NCBI GenBank assembly: GCA_045589955.1 | Contig: JAZNQD010000034.1 | Location: forward strand, 1 to 30,958 | DNA length: 30,958 bases | Source of the DNA: CAJGCS01 sp045589955 | GTDB taxonomy: Bacteria; Bacillota_I; Bacilli_A; ML615J-28; CAG-313 | Direction of reading: 5' to 3' | In this document: positions 7,618-18,200 of the stretch, piece by piece | Layout of the letters: every line of letters begins with the position of its first letter | Numbering within the stretch: the first letter of the stretch is position 1 | Notes under the pieces: model-generated | What the model was told of the DNA's origin: nothing | Database searches by the model: none | The model's input: the letters and a program-made list of their open reading frames with translations, nothing else | Program-made: the position numbers and the translations under genes

Positions 7618-10600
7618 ATGGCAGATAACGCAAGAGGTGTACATGTATCTCCAGGGATTTATAGTCGTGAAATTGACTTAAACTATGCAGTAAAAAGTTT
7701 AGGCATCACTACTTTAGGTGTTGTAGGTGAAACACAACGTGGTCCAGCTTTTCAACCTATGATGATTGAAAATTGGCGTGATTTTACTTCTATGTTCGGT
7801 GGTACAAGTACTGAAAAATTTGCAGGTAGTCAATACCCAAAATATGAATTACCATATATTGCAAAATCATATCTTTCTGAATCTAATCAATTACAAGTTT
7901 GTCGTGTATTAGGTTTAAGTGGTTATAATGCAGGTCCAGCTTGGGTAATTACTTCTGAAGGTTCTGATGAAGGTAATAAAATGGTTGTAGCTGTACTTCG
8001 TTCTAGAGGTCAATATGAAAAATATCACAAATATAGTGATCAAGTAGGTAATTGTGATTGCCCACAAGAAACTTATGATACTTTATTCTATAGAGTTGGT
8101 GAACCAAATAGTGATAGTAGAGTTTGTACAGAACCTAAATTATATAATGAAAAAGCATTACAAATTAAAGAATATATACCATTAGATGCTAGTGGTAATG
8201 AATGTATTGGATATGGTTATAATGCATCAGCAACTACTTGGGATGTTTCAACTGTTAATCATGGTCAATTTAAATTGGTAGGTATTACTGGAAAACATGC
8301 AATTGGTACAGCTCCATCAGAAGCAATAGAAGGTTATTTTGAATATGCTGTAACATTAAATCCAAATGATAAAAATTATATTTTAAAGGTATTAGGTACT
8401 GATCCTCAAAATGGTGAAGCACCAATTTATGTTGAAGCATTATATGATGTTGCATTAACTCAATTAATTGAAGCTGAAAAAATTGATAAAATTTCAAGTG
8501 GATTAACTTTCTATCAAGTATATCATAAAGCTGACTATGATACATTAATTCCAGTTTATGATTTTATTTCTAAACAAGAAGAATCATTATCTAGAAAAGA
8601 TGTTGGTAAAAGATTTTTAGCTGATAGATGGGCTGTTGATAATATGATCCATTGTCATCCATATGATTATGTAACAAATAAACCTTTAACAACTAGTGGT
8701 GAAAATAGTGTTATTGTAGATGGTGTTGTTATGAAAACAATTACAGAAGATATGATAGGACAAATTTTTGTTGTTTCTCAATATACTGATGCTAGTGGTA
8801 AACGTCATTATTTCTATAAATATTATGACCCATCTACTATTAAAGATAGTAAAGGTGCTACATTAAAACCAACTGATACTGTTGATGACATTATTGCTTG
8901 GACAAAATATCATTCAATTGTTGATAAAGTGTTAAATACAGAATCATCTAATTCAAAAGGTGGTAAATTACCAACATTAGTTAAGAATAATGCCGATGGT
9001 AAATATTATAGATATTGGGCTGGTGATGAAAAAAATCAAGCTGATATTTATGCGATTACAACTGATATGAATGACTATAAAGAATCTTATAGATTTGCAT
9101 CAACACCTTGGATTGTATCTAACATTAAAGGTGATTATGAAAAAATTGAATTGAATAAGTTATTTAGATTCCATACTATTTCTGATGGTAATTCAGCTAA
9201 TAATGAAATTAAAATTTCAATTCAAAATATTAGACCAGATGAAGGTACATTTGATGTAATTGTTCGTAAGATTGATGATGTTGATGAATCAATTATTCCA
9301 TTAGAAAAATTTGGTAAATGTACATTGGTTCCTGGTGATATTAATTATATTGCATATAAGATTGGTTCTTTTGATGGAGCTTATGAAAGCAAATCAAAAT
9401 ATATTACAGTTGAAGTTAATGAAAATTTAACAACTAAAAATTCAGCACCATCTGGTTTCTTAGGCTATCCTTTATCAGTATTTGAAGGACTTCCAATTGT
9501 AGGTAATCCAAATAAAGAAATTCAAAGACCAAGTATTAAATATAATTTGAATTATGATGAAGATGTAAAACATAGAAAACAATATTTCGGTTTATCTTCT
9601 TGGATTGGTACTGATATTGACATGTTTAATTATAAAGGACAAGCTGCTTATAGTCAAGAACCAGAATATTTATCACAAGGTTTCCACTTAGATAGTAGAT
9701 TGGATAAAGAAGCATATGGTGATGGATGGTCTGCAATGACTATAACTGTTGATGGAATTGAAGGTTATACTTTTGATGCTGTTTCAACTCAAAATAGAAC
9801 ATCTATATTATCAGATACACCAATTATTGGTACTGAAGATGAAATGAATGGTTCTATTTATGAATATGTTGATTTGCGTAAGTTTACTGTATATTTCTAT
9901 GGTGGTTTCGATGGTTGGGATCCTTATAGAAATTATAGAAGTAATACAGATGATTTTAAAATGACAAAATACAAAGGTGATTATAACGAATATAGTGGTG
10001 AAGGTTTATCATTCAATAAGATTGAAAATCCAGAAGCACTTGGTTTGAATCAACAAGGTATTACTAGTGACTGGTATGCTTATCTTGCTGCTGCAAGACA
10101 ATTCGCTAATCCAGAAGCAGTTGACATTAACGTATTTGCAACTCCAGGTATTGACTTATTTAATAATAAGTTATTGTCACAAGAAGTAATTGAAATGATT
10201 GAAGAAGAAAGAGCAGATTCAATCTATGTTGCTACTGTACCAGATAAACCATTTGGTGCTAGTGATTATATTGATGATATGTATTCAGCAGATGATATGA
10301 TATATGAATTAGAAGATACTGAAATTGATTCTAATTACACTTGTACATATTATCCTTGGATCAAATACGAAGATATTGATAACAATCAATATATTATGTT
10401 GCCACCAACAAAAGATGTTGTAAGAAATATGGCTAAAACTGATAATACAACACATCCTTGGTTTGCACCTGCTGGTGTTAGTCGTGGTGATGTAAATTGT
10501 GTAAGAGCACATTATATTACTAAATTAGCAGATGAAGATGTATTATATGAAGGTAGAATTAACCCTATTAAGACATTTGCTTCTGATGGCGTTAAAATTT

Positions 10601-10950
10601 GGGGTCAAAAGAACTTACAAATTAGAGAAAGTCAATTAAATAGAATTGCAGTTAGAAGATTATTGTTAAGAATGAGAAAATTAATTGCAATTTCTTGTAT
10701 TGGTTTAATTTTTGAACCAAATGATGCAACAACTAAAAATAAGTTCTTGTCAACAATAACTCCTATTTTGGATAACATTAAAGCTAATAGAGGTATTTCT
10801 GATTATAAGATTGAAGTAAATGATACAGTTGAATCTAGAGAAAGAAGAGAACTTCCAGCTAAGATTTATTTCAAACCTTATAATGCATTAGAATATATTA
10901 CATTAGATTTCATTGTTACACCAGAAAGTGTTTCATTTGATGATATTTAA
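7618..10950 (+). CDS. Contractile tail sheath protein
   Basis: A 1110-residue sheath subunit; polymerised around the tail tube, it contracts to drive the tube through the host envelope. The N-terminus has the family pattern HVSPGIYSREID followed by GVVGETQRGPAF, FGG and a VCRVLGLSGYNAG segment (residues about 9-105). The C-terminal 190 residues have the conserved core: KNLQIRESQLNRI, RRLLLRMRKLI, FEPND and a final RELPAKIYFKPYNALEYI strand region that embraces neighbouring subunits. T4 gp18 is about 660 residues, so this one has several hundred extra residues in the middle (roughly 120-520), probably surface-exposed insertions. Own terminator downstream. One of the clearest calls in the window and the main evidence for a myovirus. 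Confidence 0.95.
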   Translation: MADNARGVHVSPGIYSREIDLNYAVKSLGITTLGVVGETQRGPAFQPMMIENWRDFTSMFGGTSTEKFAGSQYPKYELPYIAKSYLSESNQLQVCRVLGLSGYNAGPAWVITSEGSDEGNKMVVAVLRSRGQYEKYHKYSDQVGNCDCPQETYDTLFYRVGEPNSDSRVCTEPKLYNEKALQIKEYIPLDASGNECIGYGYNASATTWDVSTVNHGQFKLVGITGKHAIGTAPSEAIEGYFEYAVTLNPNDKNYILKVLGTDPQNGEAPIYVEALYDVALTQLIEAEKIDKISSGLTFYQVYHKADYDTLIPVYDFISKQEESLSRKDVGKRFLADRWAVDNMIHCHPYDYVTNKPLTTSGENSVIVDGVVMKTITEDMIGQIFVVSQYTDASGKRHYFYKYYDPSTIKDSKGATLKPTDTVDDIIAWTKYHSIVDKVLNTESSNSKGGKLPTLVKNNADGKYYRYWAGDEKNQADIYAITTDMNDYKESYRFASTPWIVSNIKGDYEKIELNKLFRFHTISDGNSANNEIKISIQNIRPDEGTFDVIVRKIDDVDESIIPLEKFGKCTLVPGDINYIAYKIGSFDGAYESKSKYITVEVNENLTTKNSAPSGFLGYPLSVFEGLPIVGNPNKEIQRPSIKYNLNYDEDVKHRKQYFGLSSWIGTDIDMFNYKGQAAYSQEPEYLSQGFHLDSRLDKEAYGDGWSAMTITVDGIEGYTFDAVSTQNRTSILSDTPIIGTEDEMNGSIYEYVDLRKFTVYFYGGFDGWDPYRNYRSNTDDFKMTKYKGDYNEYSGEGLSFNKIENPEALGLNQQGITSDWYAYLAAARQFANPEAVDINVFATPGIDLFNNKLLSQEVIEMIEEERADSIYVATVPDKPFGASDYIDDMYSADDMIYELEDTEIDSNYTCTYYPWIKYEDIDNNQYIMLPPTKDVVRNMAKTDNTTHPWFAPAGVSRGDVNCVRAHYITKLADEDVLYEGRINPIKTFASDGVKIWGQKNLQIRESQLNRIAVRRLLLRMRKLIAISCIGLIFEPNDATTKNKFLSTITPILDNIKANRGISDYKIEVNDTVESRERRELPAKIYFKPYNALEYITLDFIVTPESVSFDDI

Positions 10951-10972
10951 TTTAAGTTAAATATAATTTTTT

Positions 10973-11005
10973 AAAAGCGTGGTTTAAAAGACTACGCTTT
11001 TTTTA
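10973..11005 (+). terminator. Terminator after the sheath gene
   Basis: Stem AAAGCGTGGT with ACTACGCTTT (one G-T pair), loop of about 7 bases, then a T run. The arm AAAGCGTG recurs in the terminator at 15140. Confidence 0.75.
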
Positions 11006-11026
11006 TTTTTTTAATGAAAAAAATAG

Positions 11027-11036
11027 TATTTATATA
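11027..11036 (+). promoter_or_regulatory. TATTTATATA element, candidate phage promoter
   Basis: Lies between the sheath terminator and the next gene, 40 bases before its ATG at 11067. Confidence 0.45.
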
Positions 11037-11066
11037 AAAAATAAAAACAAATAAAAAATCATTATA

Positions 11067-14000
11067 ATGAGTAATAATTTATTTAAAGTTCCTTTTGGTT
11101 TTTATAATGAAAACGTTGGTTTTGTTTCTAAAAAAAGCCAAATTGAAGATTTATTAGACAGTATTAATGCTGATGCTGAATCTAATGCACAAATGGATGC
11201 TGAACAAAGCGAAAAAATTGCTGCTAATACTGAAGCAATTAGTCAAGAAGTTGAACGTTCATCTGGATTAGATAGTAAATTTGAAGCCGATTTAGCAACG
11301 GAAGTTTCAGAAAGAAAAAGAATGGGCGATATTTTAAATTCAAAAATATCAGATTTAGATTCTAATCTTAGAGCATTAGTCGAAGAAACTGATAAAGGTT
11401 TTGATGTTGTTGCTGAAGAATTAAGAAAAAAAGATGAAGCATTAGATGCTAAAGATGTTGAATTAACAAGTGCTATTTCTAATGAAGCACTTACAAGACA
11501 AGATGCTGATAATAAATTGTCAGAAGCAATTAAAGTAAATTTATCTCAATTTGATGAATTATCTAATAATGTTAATACAAAATTAACTGAAATTGATTAT
11601 AAAGTTTCTGAAGTTGAAAAATCTGTTGAAACATTAAATGTAAATTTATCAAATGAAATTAGTTTAAGAGAAAAAGCAGATAATTTATTAACAGAAAAAG
11701 TTAATACTTTAGTTTCTTCAGTACAAGAAGTTTATGATTATGCTAAAACTAAAGATGCTGAATTAGAAATATCAATTTCAAACGAAGTTGAAAGAGCAAA
11801 ATCAGTAGAAGAAGCTAAAGTTGATTGGGTTGATTTAGGAAATAATAGAAAAGCTATTGTATTAAAAAACCATGATTTATTGTTAGGTACTGATACTGCT
11901 GGTAGTACATCTAATATTGCAATGATTTCAAAATGGGATATTGTTGATTTAGGTACTACTTCTTTACCAATCAATTTAAATACACCAAAAGGTGTTAGAC
12001 CAACAGTTCAAGAAGCTGGACAAAGTGGTGAAGAAGCACATAAAATTGCTTATTTAAGTGATGTTGAAAATGCAAATGGCAATTTAAGTAATCAAATTAA
12101 AATTGAGGAAGAAAGAGCAAAATCTGCTGAAAATTTATTAGAAGAAAGAATAGATTCATCTGTGTTATCTTTAAATTCAAGTATATCTAATATGAATTCA
12201 ACATTAGCTATTTTATCATCAACAGATACAGCTTTAAATTCTAGATTAGATGTTGTTGATAGTTCATTAAATCAATTTAAAGCTAATGGCGTTGAATTGA
12301 AACAAATGTCAGCGTTACAATATGTTTTATATGTTGATGGTGTAAATAGAGGTACAATTGATATTCCTAAAGATAATTTCTTAACAAATGTATATTTAAC
12401 TGATGATAATAAATTACATTTTGTATTTAATGTATCGGATGTTCAAACAGATATTGAAGTTGATATTGCTAAATATATTGATATTTATACAGCTGGTAAA
12501 GGTTTATCACTTGATAAAAATCAATTCTCTGTAGTTATTAATAAAGATTCAGAAGGTTATTTGAGTGTTTCTGATAATGGTTTATCAATTAATGGCATTT
12601 ATAAAGAAATTACATCTGCTGTTTCCGTTGAAACAAATAGAGCAATGGATATTGAAAAATCATTAAAAGATGATTTGATTGCTGAAATTAACAAATCAAA
12701 AGATGATAAAAAAGAATTATTAGACTTAATTTCAAGTGAAGAAAGTAGAGCAAAGACTGCTGAAAATATCATAACATCTAGATTAATTAAAGTTGAAAAT
12801 TATGAACCAACAATATTAAATAATTCTTCAAAAATTCAAGTATTAGGTGAACAAATAATATTTGAAGAATCTAGAGCAAAAACTGCTGAAGAAACATTAG
12901 CAAGTAGTTTATCTAATGAAGCTTCTTTAAGAGAAAGTAAAGATAATTTATTGTCACAATCAGTAGATTTATTAACAACTTCAATTAAGAAAGTTGATGA
13001 TTCTGTTAAAAAAATTGATGAAGAATATAAGTCTGCTATTGCAGAAGAAGCTTCTTTAAGAGAAAACAAGGATAATTTATTGTCACAATCGGTAGATTTA
13101 TTAACAACTGCAATTAAGAAAGTTGATGAAAATTATAAAGCTGCTATTGCTAAAGAAGCTTCTACAAGAGAAAGTAAGGATAATTTATTGTCACAATCAG
13201 TAGATTTATTAACAGCTTCAATTAAGAAAGTTGACGAAGATTATAAAGAAGCTATTAAATCTGAATCTGAAAGAGCTATATCAGTTGAATCTAAAAAAGT
13301 TGATTTAGTTGATTTAGATGGTGATAGAAAAGCTATTGTATTGAAAAATCACGATTTATTGTTAGGTACTGATACTGCTGGTAGTACATCTAATATTGCA
13401 ATGATTTCAAAATGGGATGTTGTTGATTTGGGTAGTGTATCGTTACCAATTAACTTAAACACCCCTAGTGGTGTTAGACCAACAGTTCAAGAAGCTGGAC
13501 AAAGTGGTGAAGAAGCACATAAGATTGCTTATTTGAGTGATATTGATGCTGTAAAAGCAGAAATACCAACAATTCCAACTAAAGTAAGTGCTTTTGAAAA
13601 TGATGCTAATTATTTAACAGAACATCAAGATTTAAGTGAATATGCTAAATTAAGTGATATTCCTTCATTAGATAGTTATGCAACTGAACAATGGGTTAGC
13701 GAACAAGGTTATTTGACAGAACACCAAGATTTAAGTGAATATGCTAAATTAAGTGATATTGAAAGTTTAATGACATTAATTTCTGAACTTCAAGATAGAA
13801 TTAAAACTTTAGAAAGTAACATATATTCTAGTGATCAATTATTAGAAGCAATTAATAATTTAAAAGAAGGTGAAACTTTAGATCTTAAATTATATAATGG
13901 AATTATTATTTCAGAATCTAATAAAATGCAAATACCACAAGGAGCTACATTAAATTTAAATTTGAATGGTAATACAATAGTTACTGAATTTGCTGACATT

Positions 14001-15113
14001 TTATTTAGAGTAAATGGTACATTAAATATTAGTGGTGAAGGTACATTTGCTGGTAAATCATATGTTGCGTCTGCAAATGTAGGTGGTGTTGTTAATGTAT
14101 TAAATGGTACTTTTGAAAGTAATATTACAGCATTCCAAGCTAACGGTGGTATTGTTAACATTGAAGATGGATATTTTACAGCTTCTAGTGAAACATATGG
14201 AGCTAAATTCTTATTAAATCATGTTGATAAAATGAAAAATGATGGTTTAATTAGTGTAAAAGGTGGTACTTTTGTAAATTATAATCCAGAAATGAGTTAT
14301 AGTGAAAATCCACCAATGAATTTTGTAGCTGATGGTTATGCAGTATCTAAATCAATTGATGGTGAAAACACTATTTATACAGTTGTTAAGGGTAATTCAG
14401 TTTCAAGTAGTGAAGAAATTAGTAATTTAATTAGTTCTTTACAAGATGGTGATGTTGCTGATGTTTACTTATCAAGTGATATTGAATTAGATGGTACTTT
14501 ACCAATGTTTATAAATCCAAATACTACAGTTAATTTAAATTTAAATGGTAATACATTTACAAATAAAGTTAAAGGTAGAGCAGCAATTATCAATGATGGT
14601 ACTATGACAATTTCTAATGGTAAAATTGTTAATGGAAACAATGAAGCACAAGGTGGCTGTGCAGTGTTAAATAGAAGTATTATGGTAATTGAAAATGGCG
14701 AATTTGGTTCAAGTGAACAAAGAGGTGCTGCTATTGAAAATAAAGGACAATTAACCATTAATGGTGGTAAATTTACATCTTTAGAAAAGGGTTCTGATAA
14801 TTTGAACGGTTATGCATATGTCTTTATTAATAGAGGTGATGACAATGCTATTATGACAATTAATAATGCAACATCTGATTGTAATGCACATGGTATGTTT
14901 AGTGCAGAAACTGGTGTAATTAACGTTAATGGTGGTACATACCGTTTAGGTAAACAAGGTTTATCAACATATTATATGGCATATGTTACTGATGGTATTA
15001 TTAATTTGAATAGTGGTACTTTTAATTGGACTAGTGGTGCAACTAATTTCCCAACTTATATTGGTGGAAATGGTTCTGTAAATATAAGTGAAAATGCTAA
15101 AATTAATTGGTAA
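11067..15113 (+). CDS. Long tail fibre protein with coiled coils and beta-helix tip
   Basis: A 1348-residue fibre. Residues 1-250 are heptad-rich coiled coil after an opening MSNNLFKVPFGFYNEN that may anchor it to the baseplate. Residues 252-332 and 745-825 are two copies of one module (see repeats). Between them lies a globular module (about 410-510) with YVLYVDG, IDIPKDNF and YIDIYTAGKG segments, also present in the next fibre. Three repeats of about 36 residues fill 618-732. Two copies of LTEHQDLSEYAKLSDI follow at about 850-900. Residues 925-1348 are rich in NGG, NLNLNGN and GxVNI turns typical of a right-handed beta-helix and probably form the receptor-contacting tip. Monocistronic, flanked by its own promoter-like element and terminator. 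Confidence 0.85.
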   Translation: MSNNLFKVPFGFYNENVGFVSKKSQIEDLLDSINADAESNAQMDAEQSEKIAANTEAISQEVERSSGLDSKFEADLATEVSERKRMGDILNSKISDLDSNLRALVEETDKGFDVVAEELRKKDEALDAKDVELTSAISNEALTRQDADNKLSEAIKVNLSQFDELSNNVNTKLTEIDYKVSEVEKSVETLNVNLSNEISLREKADNLLTEKVNTLVSSVQEVYDYAKTKDAELEISISNEVERAKSVEEAKVDWVDLGNNRKAIVLKNHDLLLGTDTAGSTSNIAMISKWDIVDLGTTSLPINLNTPKGVRPTVQEAGQSGEEAHKIAYLSDVENANGNLSNQIKIEEERAKSAENLLEERIDSSVLSLNSSISNMNSTLAILSSTDTALNSRLDVVDSSLNQFKANGVELKQMSALQYVLYVDGVNRGTIDIPKDNFLTNVYLTDDNKLHFVFNVSDVQTDIEVDIAKYIDIYTAGKGLSLDKNQFSVVINKDSEGYLSVSDNGLSINGIYKEITSAVSVETNRAMDIEKSLKDDLIAEINKSKDDKKELLDLISSEESRAKTAENIITSRLIKVENYEPTILNNSSKIQVLGEQIIFEESRAKTAEETLASSLSNEASLRESKDNLLSQSVDLLTTSIKKVDDSVKKIDEEYKSAIAEEASLRENKDNLLSQSVDLLTTAIKKVDENYKAAIAKEASTRESKDNLLSQSVDLLTASIKKVDEDYKEAIKSESERAISVESKKVDLVDLDGDRKAIVLKNHDLLLGTDTAGSTSNIAMISKWDVVDLGSVSLPINLNTPSGVRPTVQEAGQSGEEAHKIAYLSDIDAVKAEIPTIPTKVSAFENDANYLTEHQDLSEYAKLSDIPSLDSYATEQWVSEQGYLTEHQDLSEYAKLSDIESLMTLISELQDRIKTLESNIYSSDQLLEAINNLKEGETLDLKLYNGIIISESNKMQIPQGATLNLNLNGNTIVTEFADILFRVNGTLNISGEGTFAGKSYVASANVGGVVNVLNGTFESNITAFQANGGIVNIEDGYFTASSETYGAKFLLNHVDKMKNDGLISVKGGTFVNYNPEMSYSENPPMNFVADGYAVSKSIDGENTIYTVVKGNSVSSSEEISNLISSLQDGDVADVYLSSDIELDGTLPMFINPNTTVNLNLNGNTFTNKVKGRAAIINDGTMTISNGKIVNGNNEAQGGCAVLNRSIMVIENGEFGSSEQRGAAIENKGQLTINGGKFTSLEKGSDNLNGYAYVFINRGDDNAIMTINNATSDCNAHGMFSAETGVINVNGGTYRLGKQGLSTYYMAYVTDGIINLNSGTFNWTSGATNFPTYIGGNGSVNISENAKINW
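11820..12062 (+). repeat. 81-codon module, copy 1
   Basis: Encodes VDWVDLG to AYLSDV. A second copy of equal length lies at 13299-13541, with long stretches identical at the DNA level, pointing to recent duplication or ongoing gene conversion. Confidence 0.9.
12918..13262 (+). repeat. Three in-frame coiled-coil repeats
   Basis: Copies start at 12918, 13047 and 13155 (spacing 129 then 108 bases). Each encodes EAS-RE-KDNLLSQSVDLLT followed by IKKVD; the first carries seven extra residues. They lengthen the fibre stalk. Confidence 0.85.
13299..13541 (+). repeat. 81-codon module, copy 2
   Basis: Second copy of the module at 11820-12062, same length, encoding VDLVDLD to AYLSDI. Confidence 0.9.
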
Positions 15114-15139
15114 ATTAATTAATAATAGTAAATATGTAT

Positions 15140-15174
15140 AAAAAGCGTGATTAAAAAAATCACGCTTTTTTTTT
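15140..15174 (+). terminator. Terminator after the first fibre gene
   Basis: Perfect 13-bp stem AAAAAGCGTGATT and its complement (15140-15152, 15158-15170), 5-base loop, then a run of T residues. Confidence 0.85.
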
Positions 15175-15193
15175 ATTATAAAAAATATATAAA

Positions 15194-15203
15194 TATTTAT
15201 ATA
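15194..15203 (+). promoter_or_regulatory. TATTTATATA element, candidate phage promoter
   Basis: Follows the terminator and starts 47 bases before the ATG at 15241. Confidence 0.45.
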
Positions 15204-15240
15204 TAAATAAAATAAACTTAAAACAAATTTTTTTAACTAT

Positions 15241-18200
15241 ATGAAAAGTTTAAACACATACAATTACCATGAACAACTTTATATGAAAGCAATTTCATAT
15301 CAAGTTTCAATTTCTGATGATGATAAAATCATTAAGATTGAAGAAGATGGTGATTTAATTGCTGAGTTATCTTTTGCTTTAGATAACAATATTCTTTTCT
15401 TGAATGGTAAAGATGGTTTAGAAGTTGCTCAAATTGAATTACCAACTTCAATGGCAGCAATTACTGAACAAAAATATGATGCCGAAACAAAATCTATAGA
15501 CTTAACTATTTTGCAAACAAATGGCGAAGCAGTTGTGTTTAGCTTAGATGTTGCTGAATTAGTAAATGTATATACAGCAGGTGATGGTATTGATATTACT
15601 GAAAATGTAATTAGTATCAAAATTAAAGATGCAAGTGGTACATTAACTGTAGATGAAGAAGGTTTGGATATTGATTTGGACTCTTTGGCTAGTTCAGAAG
15701 ACATTGTTAATCTTAATAAAGAATTAGATGAATTACAATCAGAAACAACTTCTTTAAAAGAATATGTTGATAATAGCATTAATATCATTAATACAAATGT
15801 AAATGATGGTTTTGTTACAATTAATGAAGCTATTGCTAATCTTAATTTAGTTGCACAAACAACAGTTGAACATTTAAATGCTGAAACTAATGATAGAATT
15901 TATGGTGATAAGATATTAAGTGAACACATTGATAATCATATTGCTGAATTTGTGTCATTTCAAGAGTTTGTTGGTAAAGAAGTAGGTGCTTTACAAGAAG
16001 AAGATGCTAGATTACAATTAATGATTTTAGATGAACAAGCTGCACGTGAAGAACGTGATAGTGAATTAAACGCTAAAATTAATGTTGAAATGGCAGAACG
16101 TATTGCTGCTGATGAATCTTTACAAAATCAAATTGGTGATGTTGCTGGTGCTTTAGAAGGTTCTATCGCTGAAGAAATTGGCAAAATCAAAGAAGAAATT
16201 GGTGATGTTAAGGGTGAATTGGAAGGTTCTATTGCTGACGCTATTGTTGATTTACAAGAACAAATTGGTGATGTTAAAGGTGAATTGGAAGGTTCTATTG
16301 CTGATGCTATTACTGATTTACAAGAACAAATTGGTGACGTTAAAGGTGAATTGGAAGGTTCTATTGCTGATGCTATTGTATCACTTGAATCAAAAGATGC
16401 TGAATTAAATGAAAAAATTGATGCTGAAATAAATAGAGCAACTGATTCTGAAAATTCTATTAAAGATGAATTATCAAATGAAATTGCAAATAGAGAAAAA
16501 GGTGATGCTGAAATTCAAAAACAATTAGGTGATGGTTTTGCTAATATAAGTGTTACTGAACAAGTTAGAGAAATTAAAGTAGCAATTGATAATGAAGCAC
16601 AAGCTAGAATTGAAGGTGATAATCAAGCATTAAACGCAATTTCTATTGAAAGAGAGGAACGTAAAGCTGTTGATGAAGATTTAAAAGTTAACATTATTAA
16701 TTCACGTGAAGAATTAGGTAATTCTATTAAATTAGTAAAAGACGAAAACAATAATTTAAAATATACATTATATGTTGATGGGCATGTTGCTGGTGAAGTT
16801 AATATTCCTGCTGATAAAATGGTAGAAAGTGTTACTTATGATTCAGAAACAAAAACATTAACATTTACTTGGAATACAAACACACCACAAAGTCCTACAA
16901 GTATTTATATTGGTGATTTAGTTGATGTATATTTGGCTGGTGACGGTTTATTATTAAATGGTAAAACATTTAGTGTTAACATTGCACAATCAAAATATAT
17001 TGATATTAATGAAAATGGTAGTGTTGAATTTGTTGGTGTTTTATCTAAACCAGAAGGTACAAGTTGGAAATATGACTTACTTGGTAAAAATGGTGTAAAT
17101 AACGGTAAATTTATTGATTTTACATCTGATTATGAAGCATATAATCAACATATTCAAGAAACATATGCACCATTAACCTACGTTGATTCACAAGATTTAG
17201 CTGTTAAAGCAGAATTACTTGGTGTTGAAGGTGATGCTGATACAACAAATACAATTTATGGTTTAAGAAGTGCAATTGCTAAATCTGAATCTGTAATGTC
17301 AGCTAAGATTGCTGAAGAACAAGCTAGAGCTGAAGGTGTTGAAACTGATTTAGGTAATAGAATAGAAATTGCTAAAGCTGATGTTGCTGGATATGTCAAT
17401 CAAGAAATTGCTAAAGTTAATGAAACTATTACAAATAATGAAAATGCTAATTCAGAAGCACACTCTCAAATGTCTCAAAACATTAAAGCAAATTCTGACA
17501 TTTTAGCTTCATTAACTAACGGTGAGCAAACTGGTGTCGTTGATAAACTTGATAGACAATTCCATGAAATTACAAAAGATATTGATGAAAACAAATTTGA
17601 AGGTTTAATTAAATCTTTAATGGATAGAATTGCTCAATTAGAATCTACAATTACAGTATTAGTGAGTGGTTCTGATGTTCAAGGTTCTGTTGCAAATGTT
17701 GTTTCTAATGCATTAACTGAAGCTAAATTATATGCACAAGAACAATCTGATAATGCATATAACAATGCTGTTGCATATGCTGATGGTAAATTCCAAGAAA
17801 AAGGTAATTATATTACAGAAATTGATGGTAAATATATTACTGAAGAAGAATTGGCTGAATATAAGTTTGTCAATGAAGATAAGTTAACCGCAACTGTAAG
17901 TGATTATGTTTTAACAAGTGTTGCTAATGAAACATATCAATTGAAAGGAGATTATTTAACAAGTGTTCCTTCAGAATATATTACTGAAACTGAGCTTGAA
18001 ACATATCATTATGCTACTAGAGATTATGTTGATAATCAAGATGCTAAATTATTAACAAAAGATATGGCAGATTTGTTATATGCTGTAACAGATGTTAATG
18101 ATAGATATATAAAAACTTCTGAATTAATTGGTAAGAATTATGTAAATTCTAATGATTTAAGTAATGCAATAAGTGATATGGCAACTCAATCTTGGGTTAC

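Noticed and set aside
8285..8545. 86-codon minus-strand frame inside the sheath gene
   Set aside because: Antisense shadow with His/Leu/Gln-rich composition and no regulatory signals.
16132..16395. Regular 66-bp repeats as a possible CRISPR array
   Set aside because: Repeats are contiguous, without spacers, and encode an in-frame protein repeat.
16178..16408. 76-codon plus-strand frame rich in Lys/Leu/Val repeats
   Set aside because: It is the 66-bp tandem repeat of the 15241 fibre gene read in another frame.
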